Shown here: in pieces, positions 1-8,654 of the stretch
How positions within the stretch are numbered: the stretch's first letter is position 1
Layout: each line of letters opens with the position of its first letter
From: Bacteroidota bacterium
GTDB taxonomy: Bacteria; Bacteroidota; Bacteroidia; Chitinophagales; Chitinophagaceae
Direction: 5' to 3'
Assembly: GCA_013285855.1 (NCBI GenBank)
Contig: JABDGW010000037.1
Coordinates: forward strand, 1 to 32,376
DNA: 32,376 nucleotides
The notes under the pieces: model-generated
Told to the model about the DNA's origin: nothing
Database searches by the model: none
Seen by the model: only the letters and a program-made list of their open reading frames with translations
Program-made: the position numbers and the translations under genes

Positions 1-9
1 AAAATCATT

Positions 10-459
10 ATGTCAAACAACAGCGTAACATTACACAGAGTTCTTAAAGCAGCGCCGGAAAAACTTTATCGCGCCTTTACTGAATCTAATGCTCTTGCAT
101 CCTGGCTTCCACCTTATGGTTTTTTATGTGTTGTTCATAATATGAACGCAAAACCAGGCGGTGAGTATAAAATGTCCTTCATCAATTTTTCTACAGGAAA
201 TGGACATTCTTTTGGCGGAAAATATCTTGAAATGAAGCCGAATGAATTTTTAAAATACACCGACAAATTTGATGACCCTAATTTGCCTGGAGAAATGATC
301 ACTTCAGTATGGCTTAGGAAAATTTCCACCGGTACGGAGCTTAAAGTAATTCAGGAAGGAATTCCGGTTGCTATACCAACTGAAATGTGTTATTTGGGAT
401 GGCAGGAGTCATTAGAAAAATTAGCAAAATTAGTTGAGCCGAATATTCCGGATGCATGA
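10..459 (+). CDS. SRPBCC/AHSA1-like ligand-binding fold protein
   Basis: A 149-residue cytoplasmic protein of the START/SRPBCC superfamily (Aha1 C-terminal-like branch). The N-terminus has the family pattern 'APEKLYRAFTES.ALASWL' (about residues 15-33), in which the first helix and the 'W' lead into the ligand-cavity strands. A 'GGEYKMSF' strand follows near residue 50, and the C-terminal helix carries 'GWQESLEKLAKLVEP' (about 129-143), the usual closing helix. Length is normal for the family. Members bind small hydrophobic ligands or act as stress accessory proteins; the ligand here cannot be told from sequence. The start is the first ATG, 9 bases into the window, so its promoter lies outside. 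The next gene follows after about 50 bases on the same strand, so the two may be co-transcribed. The fold call is secure; the function is unknown. Confidence 0.85.
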   Translation: MSNNSVTLHRVLKAAPEKLYRAFTESNALASWLPPYGFLCVVHNMNAKPGGEYKMSFINFSTGNGHSFGGKYLEMKPNEFLKYTDKFDDPNLPGEMITSVWLRKISTGTELKVIQEGIPVAIPTEMCYLGWQESLEKLAKLVEPNIPDA

Positions 460-510
460 TTAGCTATGAACTAAACTCACTTATTGCATTTAAAATCAAA
501 TTATCTACAA

Positions 511-1089
511 ATGAATTCTAAAGTTGATTTCTTTTTCACCAAAGACAAACAATGGCAGGAAGAGTTTGAAAAATTAAGAACGATTATTCTTGATTGTGGT
601 TTAGATGAAGAATTAAAATGGGGCCAGCCTTGTTACACGTATCATGGCAATAACATCGTTTTAATGCATGGCTTTAAAGAATACTGTGCTGTTTTGTTTT
701 TTAAAGGTGCTTTGTTGAATGATACTAACGGTATTCTTATACAACAAACAAAAAATGTGCAGTCAGCACGTCAAATCAGGTTCACTAATGTTCGTGAAAT
801 AGTTAAGATGGAACCTGTTTTGAAAGTATACATTTATGAAGCCATTGAAGTGGAAAAAGCCGGGTTAAAAGTGAAAATGAAAAAGACTTCAGATTTCAAA
901 ATTCCTGAGGAATTTCAAAATAAATTAAATACAAAACCGGCTTTGAAAAAAGCTTTTGAAGCATTAACACCCGGACGGCAAAGAGCATACATTTTTTATT
1001 TTTCTCAACCCAAACAATCCAAAACACGTGAGGCAAGAGTTGAAAAATATATGCAGCAAATTCTCGATGGAAAAGGATTAGATGATTGA
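511..1089 (+). CDS. YdeI/DUF1801 family protein
   Basis: A 192-residue protein of the YdeI (DUF1801, OmpD-associated) family. The N-terminal two thirds have the DUF1801 signature: 'ELKWGQPCYTYHGNNIV' near residues 34-50, then 'FKEYCAVLFFKGALL'. The C-terminal part has the YdeI-type segment 'ALKKAFEALTPGRQRAYIFYFSQPKQSKTREARV' at about 145-178 (quoted as key motif only: LTPGRQR and KTREAR). Family members are small, non-enzymatic-looking proteins linked by name to bacteriocin protection or stress; no biochemical role is established. The reading frame is open upstream to a TTG at 484, but the ATG at 511 begins directly at the conserved N-terminus, so I chose it. No lipobox or membrane segment is seen. 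It probably shares a transcript with the preceding SRPBCC gene. Confidence 0.85.
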   Translation: MNSKVDFFFTKDKQWQEEFEKLRTIILDCGLDEELKWGQPCYTYHGNNIVLMHGFKEYCAVLFFKGALLNDTNGILIQQTKNVQSARQIRFTNVREIVKMEPVLKVYIYEAIEVEKAGLKVKMKKTSDFKIPEEFQNKLNTKPALKKAFEALTPGRQRAYIFYFSQPKQSKTREARVEKYMQQILDGKGLDD

Positions 1090-1427
1090 TACAGCTTTTT
1101 TCAATCTTATTTCTTTCAATGCTTTTAGCGCTTGATGTTGTTTGCTCTTCATAAATTTTTGTATAAGTGCTTATATAATTTTTCCCTGTACCCGATTTAT
1201 AATACAATCCTAATACTCAAAAAACATGTTCTGAATAAAACTGTATGCGCATGAACAACTATTTTATATTTGGCAAATAAAGATGGATTGAAAAATTTGG
1301 GGGTTTAAATAATGCTGATAGAAATATTGCAGTTGCAGGGCAAATGTGCTTAATGCTTATATGAGCCAATAACGTAATTATTAACCAGGCACTTTTAACG
1401 GCTATAATCTTACGCAAAACTTTTGTT
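1090..1427. other. 338-bp intergenic stretch without a recognised gene
   Basis: No convincing coding frame, tRNA-like fold or repeat is visible between the YdeI-family stop and the YdcZ-type ATG. One exact match to the Bacteroidota -7 consensus TAnnTTTG (TATATTTG, 1265-1272) lies 155 bases upstream of the ATG without a clear -33 partner. A second, imperfect match (AACTTTTG, 1418-1425) lies only 2 bases before the ATG. Either could drive the transporter-ruvB pair, but neither is strong evidence. Confidence 0.4.
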
Positions 1428-1871
1428 ATGAAATATGTATTGATGCTTATAACATTTTTAGTAGGCGCAATTATTCCGGTGCAGGCAGTTTTAAATGCAA
1501 GATTGGGCAGACAAACCGGCGGACCTTTAATGGGTGCATTAATGAGTTTTTGCACTGGTACTTTATGTTTGCTGATATTGAACGCAGGGGTTAATACATC
1601 TGCATTGCTTAGTTTAAAGCCTGCAGCAACAGCACCATGGTATATATGGCTTGGCGGTTTTATCGGTGCTATCTTTGTTGGATACATAACATGGGTAAAC
1701 CAACAGCAAAGTTTTGCACTTACATTTTCATTGGTGGTAAGCGGGCAGATTTTTATTTCTTTATTGATAGATCATTTTGGTTTGTTTGGTGCTGCGGTAA
1801 GTACAATAACTTTGGAAAAAATTATAGGTGCAACATTAATTATAGGTGGCGTTATTCTTATTAAAAAATAA
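1428..1871 (+). CDS. YdcZ-type (DUF606) DMT-superfamily membrane transporter
   Basis: A 147-residue, very hydrophobic inner-membrane protein of the YdcZ/DUF606 family, the half-size branch of the drug/metabolite transporter superfamily. Five membrane spans can be drawn at about 2-20, 33-53, 70-90, 96-114 and 125-145. The family signature is clear: 'GAIIPVQAVLNARLGRQTGGPLMGALMSF' lies near the N-terminus (key residues P16, N22, G26), and 'GGVILI' closes the last span. Family members form dimers or paired genes; only one copy is present here. The substrate is unknown. The stop codon (1869-1871) is immediately followed by the ATG of ruvB with no spacer, so the two are almost surely on one mRNA and translationally coupled. 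Confidence 0.85.
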   Translation: MKYVLMLITFLVGAIIPVQAVLNARLGRQTGGPLMGALMSFCTGTLCLLILNAGVNTSALLSLKPAATAPWYIWLGGFIGAIFVGYITWVNQQQSFALTFSLVVSGQIFISLLIDHFGLFGAAVSTITLEKIIGATLIIGGVILIKK

Positions 1872-2918
1872 ATGAACAATCCTAATTTACATACAGAAAA
1901 ATCGCAGTTAAGTGTTGAGGAAAAGGAATTTGAAAATAATATTCGCCCGACGCATATTATTGAGTTTGCAGGCCAGCAGCAGTTAATAGATAATCTCCTC
2001 ATTTTTATAAAAGCCGCAAAGCTGCGTGGTGAAGCACTCGATCATGTTTTATTTCATGGGCCGCCGGGTTTGGGTAAAACAACTTTATCAAGAATTGTTG
2101 CCAACGAATTAAACGTAAACATTCGTGAAACCAGTGGTCCTGTAATTGAGAAGCCCGGAGATCTTGCCGGATTACTTACAAACCTTGAAGCGAATGATGT
2201 TTTGTTTATTGATGAGATACATCGCTTAAGCACAGTTGTGGAAGAATATTTATATGCGGCGATGGAAGATTTCAGGATTGATATTATGATTGATACAGGC
2301 CCAAATGCAAGAAGCATCCAACTCAACTTAAATCCGTTTACATTAATTGGCGCAACAACCAGAAGTGGTTTATTAACTGCGCCACTGCTTTCAAGGTTTG
2401 GTATAAAATCAAGATTGGAATATTATCATGCAGAAACGCTGAAGAAAATTATTTTGCGCAGTGCATCAATATTAAATACAACTATTTCAGATGATGCTGC
2501 GGGAGAAATTTCACGAAGAAGCCGCGGCACACCAAGAATTGCAAACGGCTTATTGCGTCGTGTAAGAGATTTTGCACAGGTATTAAATGATGGAATTATT
2601 GATATGGGTATTACGCAACACGCATTAAAAGCATTGAATGTTGATGAACATGGTTTGGATGAAATGGACAACCGCATTTTATCAACTATTATAGAAAAAT
2701 TTAAAGGCGGGCCCGTTGGTCTTACAACTATTGCCACTGCAGTTGGAGAAGAACCCGGAACAATTGAAGAAGTGTATGAACCGTTTTTAATACAGGAAGG
2801 TTTTTTACAACGTACCCCACGCGGAAGAGAAGTAACACATAAAGCATACGGGCATTTAGGAAAAAAGCCAGGGAATACAGGTTATGCTGGAACGTTGTTT
2901 ACTGATCCGTTGGTGTAG
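1872..2918 (+). CDS. ruvB: Holliday junction branch-migration DNA helicase RuvB
   Basis: The 348-residue AAA+ motor of the RuvABC complex, which drives branch migration of Holliday junctions in recombination and repair with RuvA. Motifs in order: Walker [10 protein letters not shown] at 63-71, Walker B LFIDEIH at 111-117, sensor I 'IGATTR' at 159-164, the arginine finger 'LLSRFG' at about 172-177, sensor II region '[15 protein letters not shown]' near 217-231, and the C-terminal winged helix with 'QRTPRGR' near 314-320. Length is typical. The last 25 residues form a short variable tail. The ATG directly abuts the stop of the transporter gene. The next gene is convergent with a gap of only 13 bp and no visible terminator hairpin. 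Neither ruvA nor ruvC is adjacent, as in most Bacteroidota. Confidence 0.98.
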   Translation: MNNPNLHTEKSQLSVEEKEFENNIRPTHIIEFAGQQQLIDNLLIFIKAAKLRGEALDHVLFHGPPGLGKTTLSRIVANELNVNIRETSGPVIEKPGDLAGLLTNLEANDVLFIDEIHRLSTVVEEYLYAAMEDFRIDIMIDTGPNARSIQLNLNPFTLIGATTRSGLLTAPLLSRFGIKSRLEYYHAETLKKIILRSASILNTTISDDAAGEISRRSRGTPRIANGLLRRVRDFAQVLNDGIIDMGITQHALKALNVDEHGLDEMDNRILSTIIEKFKGGPVGLTTIATAVGEEPGTIEEVYEPFLIQEGFLQRTPRGREVTHKAYGHLGKKPGNTGYAGTLFTDPLV

Positions 2919-2931
2919 GAACAGGGTTGGT

Positions 2932-4350
2932 TTATCTCTTCATCTTCGCTTCTATTTCAGCAAAATTTATCTGTGATTGAAGGCTTACAAATTCAGGTTG
3001 TTGCAACATACGTTGCTGATCGTTGAAGCCATTAGCAACTGCTTTTAACAGATCATTATGAGCTTGTGTTGCATTATTACTTCTTGCCTCAAGAATGGCA
3101 GAAAAATAATACGCTTCACTATTGGTAGGATCAGCCATTTTATACAACGTCACAAAATATTCAGCGTTTTTATTTTGATTATTATTGATAAGCTGGTTAC
3201 TGATAGAATAAAATGCAAGCGATAAATAAGCAAGCAATCTTTGATACATTGCACCTTCAGCAGTTTGCACTTTTGATCTTGTAGTAAGGTCTGCAATTGT
3301 TTTGTTCCAGTAATTTATATCAGCCTGTTGAAACTGCTGCTGATATTCCGCTTTTGTATTTTGTTCAATCGTAAATAAATCCTGTTGCTGTTGTAATTGT
3401 TTTTTATATGCCGCGTTATTTTTTATCGCGTCATCTTTTTGTTTAAACCAGCTTGCATCTGCAATTCCAGCGATCATATTTAAAGACAATGTGCATTCAT
3501 GTTCTGCATTTATCCAATCATTTTTATTTACATTGTCATTCACTCTTTTTTTACTGTCGCCGATGTATGCATTAATAAATGCATCATTTTTTGCAATGCT
3601 GTTACTACGCATTGCATCAAACTCTAAGCCTGAGAATGCAATATCCATAGTGCTTTCCGGTGCCCACTCATGTTTACCATCAAAAAAAATAATTCTATGC
3701 TGCGTTTGTGTTTTATTAAGATCATTATTTAAAATAACAAGATCGGTCATGTTCATATCTCCTTTGCCTGCAATACCTGTAAAACTGAAATTGAAATTGC
3801 CTGCAGGTGTTTCATCAGGCAAGCCTGCACCGCCGGCAATTACCCCTTTTATTTCATTATGATGTAAAGCAATATAACCTGCCACTTTTGCACCGCCCGA
3901 AAACCCGCATACATAAATCCTGTTCTTATTAAATTGTAAACGTGTTTGTGTATCATTATATAAGCTTTGCCATATACTTTCGGATGTTTGAAAATCGTTT
4001 CCATTTTTAGAATTATTGCTGCCTATTAAAATATAATTGTATTTGTCCGCTAAATCTTTATACTTTTTTAAAGGCAGCGAACCCTCCGCATGCGGATCAA
4101 AAAAATAAATTACTGCATTTGCTTTTTCAGATGAAGGAATATATAAAGCATACGATTGTGTTGCATCAGTTTTGCAAACCACATTTTCAATAATTTTTTT
4201 TGTTGGAAAAGAATCGGGAAAAACAGGAGTTGTCGTAACGGTTGTTGTATCGGTTTGGCCGATTGTTTCATCAGTTGAAGATTGTTTGTTAGCGCATGCA
4301 GCAACTGAAAGCAATAAAATGGTAAAGAAAGTAATTTGTGAAAGCTTCAT
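2932..4350 (-). CDS. Lipoprotein alpha/beta-hydrolase (esterase-like) with TPR-like C-terminus
   Basis: A 472-residue predicted lipoprotein. The signal peptide ends in the lipobox SVAAC with the lipidated cysteine at residue 19, followed by a Thr/Ser-rich linker (22-50). Residues about 55-260 look like an alpha/beta-hydrolase of the esterase/dienelactone-hydrolase type: strand 'AVIYFFDPHAEG', the nucleophile elbow 'VCGFSGG' with S151, a possible acid D198 (GKGDMN) and a possible histidine H227 (DGKHEWAP). The second half is Gln-rich and helical, with a TPR-like block near 390-450 (AYYFSAILEARSNN, then a DLLKAVANG segment). It sits 31 bases downstream of the AraC-type regulator on the same strand. 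It also has its own perfect -7 element just before the ATG. Its substrate is unknown; removal of acyl groups from mannan is possible by context only. The hydrolase fold is fairly sure. Confidence 0.75.
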   Translation of the reverse strand: MKLSQITFFTILLLSVAACANKQSSTDETIGQTDTTTVTTTPVFPDSFPTKKIIENVVCKTDATQSYALYIPSSEKANAVIYFFDPHAEGSLPLKKYKDLADKYNYILIGSNNSKNGNDFQTSESIWQSLYNDTQTRLQFNKNRIYVCGFSGGAKVAGYIALHHNEIKGVIAGGAGLPDETPAGNFNFSFTGIAGKGDMNMTDLVILNNDLNKTQTQHRIIFFDGKHEWAPESTMDIAFSGLEFDAMRSNSIAKNDAFINAYIGDSKKRVNDNVNKNDWINAEHECTLSLNMIAGIADASWFKQKDDAIKNNAAYKKQLQQQQDLFTIEQNTKAEYQQQFQQADINYWNKTIADLTTRSKVQTAEGAMYQRLLAYLSLAFYSISNQLINNNQNKNAEYFVTLYKMADPTNSEAYYFSAILEARSNNATQAHNDLLKAVANGFNDQQRMLQQPEFVSLQSQINFAEIEAKMKR

Positions 4351-4355
4351 GAAAG

Positions 4356-4363
4356 CAAAAATA
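4356..4363 (-). promoter_or_regulatory. -7 promoter element for the esterase lipoprotein
   Basis: On the minus strand TATTTTTG matches the Bacteroidota -7 consensus TAnnTTTG exactly. Its last G is separated from the ATG (4350) by only five bases, CTTTC. Transcription would start at or next to the start codon, giving a leaderless or nearly leaderless message. Confidence 0.45.
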
Positions 4364-4381
4364 TTCTACAAAGTAAAGAAT

Positions 4382-5266
4382 CTATATAAACGCTCTTGTG
4401 CCATAAGCATTATAGGCTTCTCTGAATTCTTTCGGCGTACAGCCTTTTTTCTTTCTGAATATCCTGTTGAAGTTTGAAATATTATTAAAGCCGCATTTAT
4501 AACCAACCTCAGTTATATTATGTGTTGTATCAATTAGCATGCGGCTTGCCTGCCCTAATCTTATTTCATTTACCGTATCTATAAAATTTCTGCCGGTTCT
4601 TGATTTAAAAAACCTGCTGAAAGAAATATCTGTCATAGAAGCAATGCGTGAAGCTTCTGTAAGGCTGATATTTTTAGAGAAATTAAGATTGATGTATTCC
4701 ATTACTTTTTCAATACGGCGGCTACCATAAGAAAAGCTTTCAAAGTTGCTGAAAGAGCCGTCTGATAATATCCGCATATTGCGCGAAGCAGAAAGATCAT
4801 GCAGCAAAGACATTAGTTCAAGCACAGAATCGAAACCATGTTTTTTTGTAAGTGCAACAAGACGAGGCATTGTATTAATAATGGTTTCTTTGGCAAACAA
4901 AACACCGCGCAAAGATTTTTCAAACATATTTTTAATGAAGTGCATTTGGTTGCGGCATAAAAATTTTTCATCAAAAAGATCGCGGTGAAATTGTATGGTT
5001 ATTTCTTTTATTTCTTTGCTTTTACATTTATGATTGAACCATCCATGCTGCAGATTGGGGCCAACCAAAACAAGCTCAAGATCATCAATTGCCTCAATAT
5101 GATCACCAATAATGCGCTGTGCGTTTTTTGCGTTTTGAATAAAATTCAGTTCAAACTCTTCGTGATAATGAAGCGGAAAATCAAACTTTTCTTTTGTACG
5201 TGAAAAGATAGTAAAGCAATCACTTTTTGTAAGCGGGATTATTTCTCTAAGCAACTCAGCCGGCAT
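4382..5266 (-). CDS. AraC-family transcriptional regulator with N-terminal cupin domain
   Basis: A 294-residue regulator. Residues about 25-100 are an AraC-type cupin sensor ('PLHYHEEFELNFI' at 31-43, then 'DLELVLVGPNLQHGW' at 62-76). Residues about 183-285 hold the two helix-turn-helix units: 'ISLTEASRIASMTDISFSRFFKS' (first HTH, about 200-222) and 'NITEVGYKCGFNNISNFNRIFRK', ending in the family hallmark 'KKGCTPKEFR' (about 272-282). No signal peptide or membrane span is seen, so it is a cytoplasmic one-component regulator. It is transcribed divergently from susC across a 208-bp gap that contains a perfect inverted repeat, and it is the only regulator next to the mannan PUL. Large PULs are more often run by hybrid two-component systems or SusR/ECF systems. 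It most likely senses a mannan-derived sugar and activates susC, but this is inferred from position. Confidence 0.92.
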   Translation of the reverse strand: MPAELLREIIPLTKSDCFTIFSRTKEKFDFPLHYHEEFELNFIQNAKNAQRIIGDHIEAIDDLELVLVGPNLQHGWFNHKCKSKEIKEITIQFHRDLFDEKFLCRNQMHFIKNMFEKSLRGVLFAKETIINTMPRLVALTKKHGFDSVLELMSLLHDLSASRNMRILSDGSFSNFESFSYGSRRIEKVMEYINLNFSKNISLTEASRIASMTDISFSRFFKSRTGRNFIDTVNEIRLGQASRMLIDTTHNITEVGYKCGFNNISNFNRIFRKKKGCTPKEFREAYNAYGTRAFI

Positions 5267-5330
5267 TAATAAATCATTTTAAAATTTATAAAAGTAAATA
5301 TAATCAAAAAAAAGATGAAAAAGTATCAAC

Positions 5331-5354
5331 AAATTGTATCAAAAAAATTGTCTT
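5331..5354. repeat. Short direct repeat in the araC-susC gap
   Basis: AAATTGTATC (5331-5340) and AAATTGTCTT (5345-5354) share seven leading bases and are offset by 14 bp. AraC-family proteins often bind direct half-sites, so this is a possible operator. In such AT-rich DNA chance is a real alternative. Confidence 0.3.
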
Positions 5355-5383
5355 AAGTAAAGGCAGTTATTATTTTTACTTAA
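5353..5383. promoter_or_regulatory. Perfect 9-bp inverted repeat, candidate operator of the PUL
   Basis: TTAAGTAAA (5353-5361) and TTTACTTAA (5375-5383) are exact reverse complements separated by 13 bases. Their centres are 22 bp apart, about two helical turns. The repeat lies between the divergent AraC-type regulator and susC, about 70 bp upstream of the susC -7 element, where an activator would sit. It has no T-tract and is not placed after a gene end, so an operator is likelier than a terminator. Confidence 0.45.
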
Positions 5384-5424
5384 ATACTCTGTATTATAAA
5401 AGCATAAAAACAGATAAAAAAGTA

Positions 5425-5457
5425 TTGCCGCAAAATATAAATTTATAAATAGTTTTG
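5425..5457 (+). promoter_or_regulatory. Predicted susC promoter (TTG-N22-TAnnTTTG)
   Basis: A perfect -7 element TAGTTTTG lies at 5450-5457, with a TTG at 5425-5427 as the -33 element. The 22-base spacing is within the 17-23 range described for Bacteroidota promoters. The susC ATG at 5475 lies 17 bases after the element, so the leader would be only about a dozen bases. Confidence 0.55.
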
Positions 5458-5474
5458 TAAAAACAACTTGTCGT

Positions 5475-8400
5475 ATGATTAAACTACTAAAGCCAGGCTT
5501 TACCTGCTTTTTTTTGTTTGCTTTATTCCAGATTTCTTTTGCACAAACCAAAACAATTACGGGCCTTGTAAGTGATGATAAAGGAAATATGCTGCAAGGC
5601 GCAACTGTTACTTTAAAAAATTCTAAAACTGCAACCATTACAGATGCCAACGGAAAATTTACCTTGTCTGTGCCGGGCAATACACAAACCGTTGTTGTAA
5701 GTTATATAGGAATGGTTTCGCAGGAAATTGCTGTTACAGGCCAATCAACTATCGTGGTAACATTGCAATCAACCGGCTCGCAATTAAATGATGTGGTAGT
5801 AATTGGTTATGGAACCATTCGCCGTGCTAATGTTACTTCCGCTATTTCATCCGTTAAAGAAGCAGATATTAAAAATCTGCCTGTTGCGGGAGTTGATCAG
5901 ATGTTGCAGGGTAAAGTGCCGGGCGTTACTGTAACAAGCAACAGCGGACAGCCTGGCGGCGGCGTTAACGTGTTGGTGAGAGGTATTACTTCTCTTAATA
6001 ACAATCAGCCATTATATGTTATTGATGGAGTACCCATTCATGCAAGTACAAATGGCGGCGGTATGGATTATCTTGGTGGTGTAAATGGCCAAACGGAACA
6101 AAGCCCCCTGGCTACTTTAAATCCTTCAGATATTGTTTCTATAGATATTTTAAAAGATGCTTCAGCACAGGCTATTTATGGTAAAGATGGGGGCAACGGT
6201 GTAATTCTTATTACTACAAAGCATGGTACTAACGGCGGCAAGCTGGAATATGATGTATATTTTGGACAACAGGAAATACAGAATAAGCTGCCTGCAATGA
6301 ACCTGCAGCAGTACGCACAATATTTTAACTCAGTATTAATGGATCCTACTTCTGGTGTACAGGATACAATCGGAGAATTTAAGCATCCTGAATTGTTGGG
6401 CCCAGGTACAGACTGGCAGGATGCGGTTTTTCAAACAGGAAATATTCAAAACCACCAGCTATCTTTTTCGGGAGGTCACGATAAAAACAGCACTTATTAT
6501 TTTTCCGCAAATTATTATGACCAGAAAGGAATTCTTATTAACACTGGTTTTAAAAGATATTCTATGCGTATGGGTATAGACCAGCAGGTAAAAAGCTGGT
6601 TAAAGGCCGGCATAAGCACTAATCTCTCCAACTCTGATCAAACAGTGGCAGTAACTGACGGGCAGCAATCTGTTATCGCTGCTATGTTATATAATAGTCC
6701 GGCAACACCTGTAAAAAACTTTAATGGAGATTACGTTAATTCGGTTCCTGTGCAAAATGTACCTTTTGGAAATGGTCAAAATCCCGTGGCATTAGCAGAG
6801 TTGCGTGATGTGCATGCAAAGCAGTCTAAAGTTTATGGAAACCTGTATGCCGATATTCAATTTACAAAAGACCTGAGTTTTAAAACACAATTCAATTACG
6901 ACTTCCAGTTTACAAACAATTCAGCTTTTCAACCAAACATAGTTAATCCTGACGGAACAATAATTTTATCCCCCAGCAAAATGAGAGTTGACAAAGCCAA
7001 TAATTTATACTTTGGTCTTCAGAATTATCTTACCTATAATCATTCATTTCAAAAACACGCTTTAAATGTTGTGGCAGGGCATGAGGCAACTTTCAATCGC
7101 TATGAAAATTCGCAGGTTTCAGTAGTTAACCTTACACAAAATATAAAGTCTTTGGCTGCAGGCACACCTGATCCTGCTTCTCCTGCAAACGGAGGAATAT
7201 ATGAAGGCTCATCAGAAAGTTATTTTGCAAGGATCAATTATACTTATGATAATAAATATTCTTTGAGCTTATCAGGAAGAGCAGACGGCTCTTCTAATTT
7301 TGGTCCTGATAAACGCTGGGGTTATTTCCCGGGTATTTCTGCCGGGTGGACAATAACCAATGAAAACTTTGCTAAGGATGGTAAAACGCTTACTTATCTT
7401 AAATTAAGATTTGGCGCCGGTTCCATCGGTAATTCAAATTCACTGGGTAATCAGGTTTATTCTACTAACATAAGATTAGCAACAAATGCAGTAGGCTTGT
7501 TTGGCTCTTCATCAGTGCCCGGCGTTATAGCAAATGTTGGAAATCCTGATCTGCATTGGGAATCTGTGGTAACGTATAATGCAGGTGTTGATGCAAGTTT
7601 ATTTAAGCGTATTGATATTTCACTTGACGTGTATAAAAAAATTACTACAGATATGATCCTTCCTACGGTGCTTCCAAGTTTTGCGGGTTTAGACCCTAAT
7701 CCGCCTAATTTAAGCTACCAGGAAATTGAGCCTCCGGTAACTAACGCAGGCCGCATGACCAATACTGGTGTTGATCTTGGCATTACCAGCCATAACATAC
7801 AAAACAAAAATTTTACATGGAACACGGTATTAGTGTTTAGCCATTACAAAAATGAATTAAATGCCTTATATGCGCCTGGAATTACCGAGCCAGGTAAAAG
7901 CCAGGCCTTTGCACCGGTTACACTCACAATAACCACAGCAGGTCATCCCGTCGGAAGCTTTTATGGTTATGTAACTGATGGAATATACCGCAGCCAGGAT
8001 GAACTGGCAAAAGGCCCTGACCAGGGATTAGCTATTGGTGTACAGGGTTTATGGCTTGGTGATATAAGGTATAAAGATATGGATGGAGATGGCAAGATAA
8101 CTCCTGCTGATCAAACTTTTATTGGCAATCCAAATCCTAAATTCACTTATGGATTTACAAACAATTTTACCTATAAGAATTTTGACCTTTCTATCTTTTT
8201 ACAGGGTGTTTCTGGCAATAAAATCTTTAATTATTCACGCACAGAAACTGAATCGTTATTCAGTATATATTCCAACCAGCTTACAACAGTAATGAATAGG
8301 TATACTGCAGAAAATACCAATGGAGATTTACCAAGATATAATCAATACAGCCAGAACAATTTAAAAATATCAGACCGCTTTATAGAAGATGGTTCTTATT

Positions 8401-8636
8401 TAAGGATACAAAATGTCTCGCTTGGCTATAATTTCCCGGTTAAATGGATTAATCATATTAAAATGTCTTCATGCAGAATATATATTTCAGGGCAAAACCT
8501 GTACACATTTACAAAATACAGTGGTTATGATCCTGAGTTAGGCGCATTTAACAACAATGTGCTTACGCAAAATATTGATTACGGACACTATCCAAATCCT
8601 CGTTCAGTAACCATTGGAGCCAACATTGTATTCTAA
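5475..8636 (+). CDS. SusC/RagA-family TonB-dependent outer-membrane glycan transporter
   Basis: A 1053-residue SusC-like TonB-dependent transporter, the channel of the mannan-oligosaccharide import complex. Order of parts: signal peptide about 1-23 (cleavage near 'SFAQ'), carboxypeptidase-regulatory-like beta-sandwich about 27-98 ('GLVSDDKGNMLQGATVTLKN'), the family hallmark 'VVVIGYGT' at 107-114, plug domain about 115-235 with 'QMLQGKVPGV' and 'LYVIDGVP' (180-187), then a 22-strand barrel to the C-terminus, which ends in 'VTIGANIVF' with the terminal Phe expected of outer-membrane barrels. Length is typical. It is the first PUL gene, preceded by a predicted promoter and an inverted repeat, and followed by susD after 18 bases. 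Its exact substrate can only be deduced from the downstream mannan enzymes. Confidence 0.97.
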   Translation: MIKLLKPGFTCFFLFALFQISFAQTKTITGLVSDDKGNMLQGATVTLKNSKTATITDANGKFTLSVPGNTQTVVVSYIGMVSQEIAVTGQSTIVVTLQSTGSQLNDVVVIGYGTIRRANVTSAISSVKEADIKNLPVAGVDQMLQGKVPGVTVTSNSGQPGGGVNVLVRGITSLNNNQPLYVIDGVPIHASTNGGGMDYLGGVNGQTEQSPLATLNPSDIVSIDILKDASAQAIYGKDGGNGVILITTKHGTNGGKLEYDVYFGQQEIQNKLPAMNLQQYAQYFNSVLMDPTSGVQDTIGEFKHPELLGPGTDWQDAVFQTGNIQNHQLSFSGGHDKNSTYYFSANYYDQKGILINTGFKRYSMRMGIDQQVKSWLKAGISTNLSNSDQTVAVTDGQQSVIAAMLYNSPATPVKNFNGDYVNSVPVQNVPFGNGQNPVALAELRDVHAKQSKVYGNLYADIQFTKDLSFKTQFNYDFQFTNNSAFQPNIVNPDGTIILSPSKMRVDKANNLYFGLQNYLTYNHSFQKHALNVVAGHEATFNRYENSQVSVVNLTQNIKSLAAGTPDPASPANGGIYEGSSESYFARINYTYDNKYSLSLSGRADGSSNFGPDKRWGYFPGISAGWTITNENFAKDGKTLTYLKLRFGAGSIGNSNSLGNQVYSTNIRLATNAVGLFGSSSVPGVIANVGNPDLHWESVVTYNAGVDASLFKRIDISLDVYKKITTDMILPTVLPSFAGLDPNPPNLSYQEIEPPVTNAGRMTNTGVDLGITSHNIQNKNFTWNTVLVFSHYKNELNALYAPGITEPGKSQAFAPVTLTITTAGHPVGSFYGYVTDGIYRSQDELAKGPDQGLAIGVQGLWLGDIRYKDMDGDGKITPADQTFIGNPNPKFTYGFTNNFTYKNFDLSIFLQGVSGNKIFNYSRTETESLFSIYSNQLTTVMNRYTAENTNGDLPRYNQYSQNNLKISDRFIEDGSYLRIQNVSLGYNFPVKWINHIKMSSCRIYISGQNLYTFTKYSGYDPELGAFNNNVLTQNIDYGHYPNPRSVTIGANIVF

Positions 8637-8654
8637 AAATTAATCAAACAGAAA

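Noticed and set aside
484..510. TTG start for the YdeI-family protein
   Set aside because: The ATG at 511 fits the conserved N-terminus; the upstream codons look like spacer.
1265..1272. TATATTTG as the promoter of the YdcZ-ruvB operon
   Set aside because: It matches the -7 consensus, but there is no -33 partner at proper spacing and it is 155 bp from the gene; chance is likely in AT-rich DNA.
1259..1687. 142-codon - strand frame spanning the gap and the transporter start
   Set aside because: Half of it is the mirror of the YdcZ-type protein; the rest is AT-rich spacer with no conserved motif.
3491..3862. 123-codon + strand frame opposite the esterase lipoprotein
   Set aside because: It covers the esterase catalytic region on the other strand and shows no family features.
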